In this document: piece after piece, positions 1-4,451 of the stretch
Layout of the letters: each line of letters opens with the position of its first letter
How positions within the stretch are numbered: the first letter of the stretch is position 1
DNA from: Deltaproteobacteria bacterium
GTDB lineage: Bacteria; Desulfobacterota; Dissulfuribacteria; Dissulfuribacterales; QOAL01
Assembly (NCBI GenBank): GCA_015486425.1
Contig: WFRQ01000590.1
Location: 1-5,350 of the forward strand
Reading direction: 5' to 3'
Length of the DNA stretch: 5,350 bases
Position numbers and translations under genes: made by a program
The notes under the pieces: generated by a model
Database searches by the model: none
The model's input: the letters and a program-made list of their open reading frames with translations, nothing else
What the model was told of the DNA's origin: nothing

Positions 1-268
1 AGGGGCCTCACTGATAGAGGCGCACATACTCACAGGCCGAACTCACCAGATCAGGGTTCACATGTCATCCATCGGCCATCCGCTTCTCGGGGATATGCTT
101 TATGGAGGTCCTTCAGTTGTAAAGCTCCAGGACCTGACAGTTAAAATCCCGCGGCAGATGCTCCACGCCGCTGAACTTGCTGTCACACACCCTCTAACCG
201 GAGAGAGGATGCGGTGGCAGGCGCCTGTTCCTGAAGACATGAAAAAGGTCATCAGCGCGTTATCCTGA
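1..268 (+). CDS. rluD: RluA/RluD-family 23S rRNA pseudouridine synthase, C-terminal part (5' end outside window)
   Basis: The first complete codon starts at base 2, and the frame runs open from the window edge to TGA at 266-268, giving 88 visible residues. They include TGRTHQIRVHMSSIGHPLLG, the conserved C-terminal block of RluA/RluC/RluD enzymes, followed by GDMLYGG and a tail with HPLTGERMRWQAPVPED. These enzymes isomerise uridine to pseudouridine in 23S rRNA in the cytoplasm. The catalytic Asp motif lies upstream and cannot be checked. The ATG at base 62 lies inside the conserved block and is not the true start. The gene converges on the beta-helix gene at 445. RluD is the best guess among paralogues; RluC or RluA is possible without the N-terminal S4 region. 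Confidence 0.93.
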   Translation, partial: GASLIEAHILTGRTHQIRVHMSSIGHPLLGDMLYGGPSVVKLQDLTVKIPRQMLHAAELAVTHPLTGERMRWQAPVPEDMKKVISALS

Positions 269-387
269 ACTCTCAAGCATCGCCCCCCAGCACCTTCCCC
301 AGGGGTTGTGAGATTTTCTTTGATCCTGAAAATACAATGTACCCATTTGTAATTTTCATGCTTTTAACATCAAAAAGGCAGTAGAGA

Positions 388-413
388 CGTCACACCGCAA
401 AAGCGGTGTGACG
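388..413. terminator. Perfect 11-bp hairpin between convergent genes, possible bidirectional transcription barrier
   Basis: CGTCACACCGC (388-398), loop AAAA, GCGGTGTGACG (403-413): a perfect GC-rich stem with a four-base loop. It lies between the stop of the pseudouridine synthase gene (268) and the stop of the minus-strand beta-helix gene (445), where a shared terminator would be expected. No T-run directly follows the stem on either strand. On the minus strand a short TTTTT appears only about 12 bases after it. Canonical intrinsic termination is therefore not shown, and it could instead be a palindromic intergenic repeat. Confidence 0.45.
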
Positions 414-444
414 AGAAAGCATAAGAGTGGCTGAGATAATTCAG

Positions 445-2403
445 TTACTGACAAACCGTTGATCCATAATCCAGGCTCAGTATGCTGAGGTCATCACCGT
501 CCACATCTCCGTCGTTATCTATATCTCCAGGACAGGTCTTGAATTCGAGGAAGTAATGATCGTTAAAAGTGCTTCCAATAATATAGTTAAATCCATCTGT
601 TGTCCTGGAAGTAACTCTCAGGCGGAACTGGTAGGCACAACGCGTCCAGGGCTTGAGGCGGGGCGCATCAGCAGAATTATATTCAGTTTCCTGAACTCCA
701 TGCCAGTATGGTGCTGTGAAAATAGTTGGTACATATGAGGCACTTTTGATAACTCCCCCATATCTGTTTTTACCGTAAAGAGAATCCAGCACAAAACTCT
801 TCAGATAGCCGTTTGGATGCCAGGCTGTGATTGTAAAACGGAGATTTTCAGACGGGTCGGACAGATAAATCATGCCACACTCGGGTATAACCCCGTCATT
901 ATACGACGTATAATGCGGACTTGAAGGGTCATATTTGACATTATGAATAATGGCCGTGACCGGGCTGTTGTCAATAATTATCGTGATGTGGTCCAGATCA
1001 TTGGGCTTCAGGTTTACAAGCTCCAGCGCCAGCGGGAAAAAGGATTTCACCCTGTAAGCCCTGTATATCAGGGAATATTTTCCATTTGGCCACAGCCTGG
1101 TATTCCAGATCATACGTAGATCAATATGGCTCCAGAAGCCTTCATCGGTCAGTTGATATAAATTTTCTATGCCTGCGATTTTCTTGGGACCGAGATTGAC
1201 ATACTGATGAGTAATGCTGCCATCAGGATTAACAGTGTACTTAACCTTTGAAAGTGGGTCACTCAGCGGCACATAATCCTGCATTGCCGGTGGATTATCA
1301 TCTACCCACTTACCAACCAGAATCTGATAGTAACTCACTGGATCGTCTTCACCAAACCATCCATGGAGCCATAGATCGCCTCCAAAAGGTGAATCCTTAT
1401 AGGCGGGAATGCGGTAGAAGGCAGCTACTTTTGGTGACACATCTGCCAGTCCATATGAGCGATCTGCTTCATCCTGGATGATTTCAGAGGTGGGAATTTT
1501 ACCTATGCTGGTAAAAAGAAAACCGTTCCCGGTATGAGAACCTGCCAGGGGACCGACATCTGTCACGCCACCGTATGCTCCCATATCATTACGGGTTCCG
1601 TCCGGATCAGTATATTGAGGTGCAGGATTACCGGCATCAATACAGGGGGACGTCGCTGACAGGTGATATTGACTATCTGCAAACAAAGGATTCTCCGATA
1701 TATCATTCAGCCCTGGAGCCGCACCGTAACCGTAATTTGTGGTATTACCCCATACGTCGTTATATGACATGATCGGAGTGGTCATGTAAGGAGATATTCC
1801 GAAGGTGTGACCTGTGATAATATTGTTCATGATAGTCGGGTCTGCCACGGTGCCAGGACCCTGAGGCTCTGTATAAATACCAAATGACGGGCTTCCTGAT
1901 GTTGCGCCCAGATTATCTGCCACGGTATTGTTAATAACTCGACTGTGAACAGCAGAATTAGGGGCATCAGCAATCAGGGATATACCCATGTGATAATTAC
2001 CGGTTACAACATTATTCATGATTACTGAGGTGCAATCCCTGCTGCTGATGCCGACCCATCCATTAGTCACCTTGAACCCGGATATTAAACTGCCCTCTGC
2101 CATGGTAACAGCAGGCTGATGAATTCCAGAGGAAGCACCGCCATCAATCACTGTTCTATCCGGGCCGCTTCCGAACAACATAATGCCGGCTTTGAGCGTT
2201 ACATTCTCCTGATAGTTACCGGGATAAACCTGGATAGTATCACCGCTTGAGGCTGCCGAAACAGCATCTCCTATAGTGTAGTAATCCCCAGAGCCACTAT
2301 CATCCACTGTGAACGTAGCGGCGTCCACATTTGTCTGAAATAAAAAAATATATCCCAGAATTATCAGAATCCATACAGTACAGTTTATCTTTTGATTTTT
2401 CAT
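445..2403 (-). CDS. Secreted parallel beta-helix protein with C-terminal dockerin-like calcium-binding loop
   Basis: This is a 652-residue protein. Residues 1-28 form a signal peptide: Lys-rich start, hydrophobic WILIILGYIFLF, probable cleavage after VDA. Residues 29-280 look like a right-handed parallel beta-helix of the pectate-lyase/NosD/DUF1565 type. They open with the FTVDDSGSGDYYTIGDAVSA and GDTIQVYPGNYQENV pattern, then short coils such as SVIMNNVVTGNYHMGISL, SRVINNTVADN and PTIMNNIITGHTFGIS, and end with the capping PCIDAGNPAPQYTDPDGTRND. Residues about 285-620 form a region I do not recognise. Residues 624-652 hold CPGDIDNDGDVDGDDLSILS, one EF-hand-like dockerin loop flanked by Cys624 and Cys651. 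Full dockerins have two loops. The protein is probably exported and cell-surface or extracellular. A polysaccharide ligand or substrate is only an inference from the fold. AGGGAGGT four bases upstream supports the ATG at 2401-2403. Confidence 0.9.
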   Translation of the reverse strand: MKNQKINCTVWILIILGYIFLFQTNVDAATFTVDDSGSGDYYTIGDAVSAASSGDTIQVYPGNYQENVTLKAGIMLFGSGPDRTVIDGGASSGIHQPAVTMAEGSLISGFKVTNGWVGISSRDCTSVIMNNVVTGNYHMGISLIADAPNSAVHSRVINNTVADNLGATSGSPSFGIYTEPQGPGTVADPTIMNNIITGHTFGISPYMTTPIMSYNDVWGNTTNYGYGAAPGLNDISENPLFADSQYHLSATSPCIDAGNPAPQYTDPDGTRNDMGAYGGVTDVGPLAGSHTGNGFLFTSIGKIPTSEIIQDEADRSYGLADVSPKVAAFYRIPAYKDSPFGGDLWLHGWFGEDDPVSYYQILVGKWVDDNPPAMQDYVPLSDPLSKVKYTVNPDGSITHQYVNLGPKKIAGIENLYQLTDEGFWSHIDLRMIWNTRLWPNGKYSLIYRAYRVKSFFPLALELVNLKPNDLDHITIIIDNSPVTAIIHNVKYDPSSPHYTSYNDGVIPECGMIYLSDPSENLRFTITAWHPNGYLKSFVLDSLYGKNRYGGVIKSASYVPTIFTAPYWHGVQETEYNSADAPRLKPWTRCAYQFRLRVTSRTTDGFNYIIGSTFNDHYFLEFKTCPGDIDNDGDVDGDDLSILSLDYGSTVCQ

Positions 2404-2407
2404 AATT

Positions 2408-2415
2408 ACCTCCCT
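2408..2415 (-). promoter_or_regulatory. Ribosome-binding site of the beta-helix gene
   Basis: On the minus strand AGGGAGGT lies four bases before the ATG at 2403. This near-perfect Shine-Dalgarno sequence fixes the start in front of the signal peptide. Confidence 0.75.
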
Positions 2416-2809
2416 GACATTTGGTTGTTAAAATTTTATTTAGCGCCCAAGAGTATCCGCCACTGTACCGGAAACATGCGGCAGAAAAGCAGTTCAAGGG
2501 AAAATATTTCAACAGCTACAATCAGCCGGATGCAGCACCCGTGACATGATTATGGCTGAAAGCCAAGGGGAAAAATCACTCGTCTTACGCACCTACCCTC
2601 ATGATGGGAGACGGGAAAAGCAGCCTATAATGAACTATCAAATTTGATCTGGATCGTGGAGTAGAGACAAAACAACAAGCATCTGAATTTAACCAGAAAA
2701 TACATAAACTGAACTCAATTTAGGTGAATATGAGACGATTCAGCAGAGACAAAGAATAACTTCAACATTAACTCATCTTGCTCAAACCTAAGTTGAGCGG
2801 GTTATATAA

Positions 2810-2839
2810 ATCATAGGTGTGCAGTGTTTACATTGTCAA
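2810..2839 (-). promoter_or_regulatory. Putative sigma-70-type promoter on the minus strand
   Basis: Read on the minus strand, TTGACA (2839-2834) is followed after 18 bases by TATGAT (2815-2810), a perfect -35 box and a five-of-six -10 box. Transcription would start near 2803 and run toward the beta-helix gene, whose ATG is about 400 nt away with no other gene between. The methyltransferase fragment ends just upstream at 2890, so this promoter does not serve it. This is sequence resemblance only. Confidence 0.5.
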
Positions 2840-2889
2840 TAATAAAACCAAATTGGGAAACGGTCAGACAAACCGCCCGGAACCATTTA

Positions 2890-3117
2890 TCAGTAAAATT
2901 TAATTAATGACAGCGAAACAAAGTCAAGCCTGTCTTCCTTGAGCGCCTGCTGAGTACCCGCTGTTTTAAGATTCTCAAGGATTATCTGGACAGAATCCCC
3001 TGTTTCGCCATAGTGGCCTTGGCCTTCGCCCACCTTGACAACCAGCTCATCATCCTCATCCACAACCGCCGTGCGGTGGGGGGAGAGGCTCTCCACGCTA
3101 AACGGCCCGGCAATCGC
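2890..3117 (-). pseudogene. Remnant of an adenine-specific DNA methyltransferase (C-terminal segment)
   Basis: The minus-strand frame between stop codons at 3118-3120 and 2890-2892 reads AIAGPFSVESLSPHR, then DEDDELVVKV and IILENLKTAGTQQALKEDRL followed by DFVSLSL. From memory this matches a segment of large Mod-like site-specific (adenine-specific) DNA methyltransferases, usually GPFTVESLSPHR...ILENLKTAGVQQ.KEDRI.F.SL. In those enzymes it lies far downstream of the catalytic motifs. No SAM-binding or DPPY-type motif is present here, the 5' side ends at an in-frame TGA, and the 3' side ends in unrelated LIKFY. It cannot be a working enzyme. A GTG at 3094-3096 could start translation but has no clear ribosome-binding site. 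It suggests that a restriction-modification or related defence locus once stood here. Confidence 0.7.
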
Positions 3118-3165
3118 TCAGCCCAGACTGGATAATATTGCGCTTAGATAAGAATGTAACTCAAC

Positions 3166-3216
3166 TCGTTCCCAAACTCCAGTTTGGGAATGGCGCTTCC
3201 GGAAGCTCAGCTTCCT
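3166..3216. repeat. REP-like palindromic element, copy A
   Basis: TTCCCAAACT (3169-3178), CC, AGTTTGGGAA (3181-3190) is a perfect 10-bp stem that G-U and C-G pairs extend to 3166-3193. It is followed by the perfect palindrome GCTTCCGGAAGC (3195-3206) and the overlapping GGAAGCT-C-AGCTTCC (3201-3215). The first palindrome recurs at 4326-4359 in this window. Such paired palindromes between genes are typical of REP elements, which may be mobilised by REP-associated tyrosine transposases. No such transposase is visible here. Confidence 0.7.
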
Positions 3217-3267
3217 GAAAAATATCGTTCTTCCGAAATGACACCACATCGAGCTGATCTGTTACGC

Positions 3268-3296
3268 TTGACAACCATATACTTTATGCGTACGCT
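3268..3296 (+). promoter_or_regulatory. Promoter of the truncated yefM copy
   Basis: TTGACA (3268-3273), a 17-base spacer, then TACGCT (3291-3296) as a weak -10 box. The perfect -35 is conserved in copy 2 at 4396. The -10 overlaps the palindromic operator, as expected for an autorepressed antitoxin promoter. A different -10 cannot be excluded. Confidence 0.55.
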
Positions 3297-3309
3297 AATA
3301 AGTACGCAT
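3286..3309 (+). promoter_or_regulatory. Putative YefM operator, copy 1
   Basis: ATGCGTAC (3286-3293) and GTACGCAT (3302-3309) form a perfect 8-bp inverted repeat around 8 bases. Each half contains GTAC, and the left half is part of the palindrome GCGTACGC. Phd/YefM antitoxins repress their own promoters by binding palindromes of this kind. The repeat is conserved in copy 2 although its centre differs. Confidence 0.6.
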
Positions 3310-3311
3310 GC

Positions 3312-3318
3312 AAGGAGG
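3312..3318 (+). promoter_or_regulatory. Ribosome-binding site of truncated yefM
   Basis: AAGGAGG ends four bases before ATG at 3323. It supports that start over the upstream in-frame ATG at 3308, which lies inside the operator and before the Shine-Dalgarno sequence. Confidence 0.7.
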
Positions 3319-3322
3319 TAAT

Positions 3323-3517
3323 ATGACAGCTCTTACCATCACAGAAGCCAGAAAAAACCTTTACAGGCTCATCGATGAAGTTGCCGAGTCACACAGACCT
3401 GCACGGCTCCGGGGTAGAAGAAACTCCGCTGTTCTGATTTCAGAAGATGACTGGAGAGCCATTGAGGAGATCCTTTTTTGCACTGGTTTTTCGACTAATC
3501 CTTGGCCAAATCAATAA
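3323..3517 (+). CDS. Truncated YefM/Phd-family antitoxin (orphan, toxin-binding end lost)
   Basis: The 64 residues begin MTALTITEARKNLYRLIDEV and continue through RRNSAVLISEDDWRAIEEIL. This is the Phd/YefM N-terminal domain, which dimerises and binds operator DNA. It matches the full-length copy at 4452 for 52 residues with 3 substitutions, then switches to an unrelated tail, CTGFSTNPWPNQ, encoded over the end of the convergent vapC. The missing part (SIPGMAESIKEGLETPVEEC in copy 2) is the segment that wraps and neutralises the toxin. No toxin gene follows. Promoter, operator and ribosome-binding site are intact, so a DNA-binding fragment could be made and repress the second operon in trans. 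It may equally be a non-functional relic. Six of nine coding differences from copy 2 are silent. Confidence 0.8.
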   Translation: MTALTITEARKNLYRLIDEVAESHRPARLRGRRNSAVLISEDDWRAIEEILFCTGFSTNPWPNQ

Positions 3518-3914
3518 TCTTGAATTTCTTTCTCCCTCTGATCCGATAGATGGAAAAATCCCTGTCTATGGTCAGGATTGTGTCCATATTCAATTTTTCT
3601 GCCAGATAGACAAGGCAGGCATCTGCAAAATCCATTGGCAAATCAGAATATTTTAACATGAGTTGTTTTATTCGCTTTATGGCTTCCAGTTCAATGGGAT
3701 AAATCTCTACACCACCCCGATAAATCCACTCCAGAAAATCTGACTGGGCATTGCGGCTGAAGTCCAACAGGAACAAGATCTCAGTAATGGAGGCCAAGGT
3801 AGTAACTAAGGGATGCTGGTTATACTTAAGGAATTCCAAAGATGACTGGTGATATTTATCAGAGGCATCAAAAAGGGCTACCAAAGGGCCAGAATCAATG
3901 AATATCTTTTTCAT
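3495..3914 (-). CDS. vapC: VapC-type PIN-domain ribonuclease toxin
   Basis: A 139-residue PIN-domain protein, a normal length for VapC. It starts MKKIFIDSGPLVALFDASD with Asp7, followed by Glu45 in ASITEILF, Asp95/Asp98 in LPMDFADACLVYLAE, and Asp117 in ILTIDRDF. These are the acidic residues that coordinate Mg2+ in PIN nucleases, so the active site looks complete. VapC toxins cleave tRNA or rRNA in the cytoplasm and are held inactive by the cognate VapB. The ATG overlaps the end of the antitoxin gene by 20 bases, implying one mRNA and coupled translation; no strong separate ribosome-binding site is seen. Its 3' end overlaps the convergent truncated yefM by 23 bases (3495-3517). The exact RNA target cannot be told. 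Confidence 0.9.
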   Translation of the reverse strand: MKKIFIDSGPLVALFDASDKYHQSSLEFLKYNQHPLVTTLASITEILFLLDFSRNAQSDFLEWIYRGGVEIYPIELEAIKRIKQLMLKYSDLPMDFADACLVYLAEKLNMDTILTIDRDFSIYRIRGRKKFKIIDLAKD

Positions 3915-4164
3915 TTGCTCTTTTGCCTTTGATTTTTCCTTTTATTATCTCTTTTCTCCTGACCGACAAGTCACTGCGGCCGCTTGAATACTTGCCGAAA
4001 AGATCGCTTCCCAGATCCCACGGGGTCTGCCTTGAAATTTTTTTCAGGTATTCCTGGATGCTCCGCCTGATAAGCTCGGACTTTGTAAGCCCCAGCTTTT
4101 TGGCTGTGTTGGTAATGTTCTGCTCCATTTGGGGGTCTAATCTCAGAGTTAACATGATTTCCAT
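3895..4164 (-). CDS. vapB: Ribbon-helix-helix (CopG/VapB-type) antitoxin
   Basis: An 89-residue protein with an N-terminal ribbon-helix-helix fold: strand MLTLRLD, helix PQMEQNITNTAKKLG, and second helix LTKSELIRRSIQEYLKKI. The basic C-terminal half, rich in Lys and Arg, is probably disordered and should bind the toxin. Such proteins dimerise, bind palindromic DNA to repress their own operon, and neutralise the downstream VapC. The matching palindrome lies directly upstream (4172-4195). Two starts are possible: ATG at 4164 (MEIMLTLRLD) or ATG at 4155 (MLTLRLD). AAAAAGG sits only two bases before the first and about 11 before the second, so spacing does not decide clearly. The second fits the usual length of the N-terminal strand. 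Confidence 0.87.
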   Translation of the reverse strand: MEIMLTLRLDPQMEQNITNTAKKLGLTKSELIRRSIQEYLKKISRQTPWDLGSDLFGKYSSGRSDLSVRRKEIIKGKIKGKRANEKDIH

Positions 4165-4171
4165 CGCCTTT

Positions 4172-4195
4172 TTGTATTACATTAAGGTAATACAA
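4172..4195 (-). promoter_or_regulatory. Putative VapB operator
   Basis: TTGTATTAC (4172-4180), ATTAAG, GTAATACAA (4187-4195): a perfect 9-bp-arm inverted repeat ending 7 bases before the vapB ATG at 4164. It covers the predicted -10 box, the position expected for autorepression by a ribbon-helix-helix antitoxin. Confidence 0.7.
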
Positions 4196-4207
4196 TAAGG
4201 TTGTCAA
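4179..4207 (-). promoter_or_regulatory. vapBC promoter
   Basis: On the minus strand TTGACA (4207-4202) is followed after 17 bases by TAATGT (4184-4179). The -10 lies in the middle of the palindrome at 4172-4195. The -35 starts directly after the stop codon of the winged-helix remnant (4208-4210), so vapBC has its own promoter. Its first bases, TTGACAACC, are identical to those of both yefM promoters. Confidence 0.6.
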
Positions 4208-4325
4208 TTACTTCTTGTCGCCTGCTATCTTTCTTCCTTTTTCTGTCAGCCTGTACTGCTGCAATCGGCTTCTGGTTTTTGCAGGAATGGTGCATTCAAT
4301 CAGTCCTTCCTGGAGCATTTGTTTT
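4208..4325 (-). pseudogene. C-terminal winged-helix remnant of an AlbA_2/Fic-type protein
   Basis: The minus-strand frame ending in TAA at 4208-4210 reads KQMLQEGLIECTIPAK, then TRSRLQQYRLTEKGRKIAGD. From memory this is the typical last winged-helix segment (EGLIE.TIP.KP.SRLQ.YRLTEKG) of large proteins with a Schlafen-AlbA_2 putative DNA-binding domain, or of related Fic proteins. Only about 38 residues survive. The frame continues upstream through the palindrome at 4326-4359 to an ATG at 4402 (64 residues in all), but the extra part, YLLVPKLEFGNQ, is merely the translated palindrome. The rest of the parent gene is absent, so I call it a remnant. Assignment to the exact parent family is uncertain. 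Confidence 0.6.
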
Positions 4326-4359
4326 TGCTGGTTCCCAAACTCCAGTTTGGGAACCAGCA
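4326..4359. repeat. REP-like palindromic element, copy B
   Basis: TGCTGGTTCCCAAACT (4326-4341), CC, AGTTTGGGAACCAGCA (4344-4359): a perfect 16-bp inverted repeat with a 2-base centre. Its inner 22 bases are identical to the first palindrome of copy A (3169-3190). It lies exactly at the broken 5' edge of the winged-helix remnant and 36 bases before the second yefM promoter. Confidence 0.8.
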
Positions 4360-4395
4360 GATAAATATGAACAACACTCCTGCGGGCTGTTCCGC

Positions 4396-4424
4396 TTGAC
4401 AACCATATGCTTTATGCGTACGCG
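4396..4424 (+). promoter_or_regulatory. yefM-yoeB promoter
   Basis: TTGACA (4396-4401), a 17-base spacer, then TACGCG (4419-4424), poorer at the -10 than the copy 1 equivalent TACGCT. It overlaps the operator repeat. Confidence 0.5.
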
Positions 4425-4438
4425 TAACAAGTACGCAT
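4414..4438 (+). promoter_or_regulatory. Putative YefM operator, copy 2
   Basis: ATGCGTAC (4414-4421) and GTACGCAT (4431-4438), identical arms to copy 1 but separated by 9 bases instead of 8. Arms conserved while the centre drifts suggests selection for repressor binding. Confidence 0.6.
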
Positions 4439-4440
4439 GA

Positions 4441-4446
4441 AAGGAG
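4441..4446 (+). promoter_or_regulatory. Ribosome-binding site of full-length yefM
   Basis: AAGGAG ends five bases before ATG at 4452. It argues for that start rather than the in-frame ATG at 4437, which precedes the Shine-Dalgarno sequence and overlaps the operator. Confidence 0.7.
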
Positions 4447-4451
4447 ATAAT

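Larger units (their letters stand above)
2404..2889. other. Long gene-poor stretch upstream of the beta-helix gene
   Basis: No convincing gene is visible. On the + strand one frame is open from about 2421 to a TGA at 2547-2549 and ends in YRKHAAEKQFKGKYFNSYNQ followed by PDAAPVT. Its composition is protein-like, but there is no start signal and no family I recognise, so it may be a gene remnant. A 31-codon ORF at 2552-2647 (+) lacks a ribosome-binding site. An imperfect inverted repeat pairs CTCAATTTAGGT (2714-2725) with ACCTAAGTTGAG (2786-2797), 11 of 12 positions complementary. GCTCAA/TTGAGC (2780-2785 and 2793-2798) can form an alternative small hairpin. The minus-strand promoter at 2810-2839 would transcribe through this region toward the beta-helix gene. 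Confidence 0.5.
3259..3477 (+). repeat. Direct duplication, copy 1: promoter, operator and 5' part of yefM
   Basis: This segment aligns with 4387-4606/4607. The shared stretch begins at CTGTT just before CGCTTGACAACCATAT, includes the promoter, inverted repeat and ribosome-binding site, and ends at the CCTTTT following ATTGAGGAGA. In the coding part I count 9 differences in 156 bases (about 94% identity), and one single-base length difference lies in the operator loop. Beyond about 3477 and 4607 the copies are unrelated. Confidence 0.9.

Noticed and set aside
62..268. Stand-alone 68-residue protein starting at ATG 62
   Set aside because: The frame is open upstream to the window edge and the upstream residues complete the conserved TGRTHQIRVH block, so the ATG is internal.
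2300..2512. Minus-strand 70-residue ORF over the start of the beta-helix gene
   Set aside because: It overlaps the strongly supported start, signal peptide and ribosome-binding site of the beta-helix gene in another frame and has no recognisable content.
2552..2647. Small 31-codon ORF on the + strand
   Set aside because: It lacks a ribosome-binding site and a recognisable sequence, and short open frames are expected by chance.
3447..3656. Plus-strand ORF across the end of truncated yefM and vapC
   Set aside because: It is antisense to the PIN-domain gene, with no Shine-Dalgarno sequence and no family.
3923..4207. ORFs overlapping vapB on both strands
   Set aside because: They are shadows of the ribbon-helix-helix gene. 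Residues and operator position support only the 3895-4164 frame.
3166..4359. CRISPR array
   Set aside because: There are only two palindromic copies more than 1.1 kb apart, with no regularly spaced repeats or spacers. The 23-bp repeats at 5051-5119 are contiguous without spacers.
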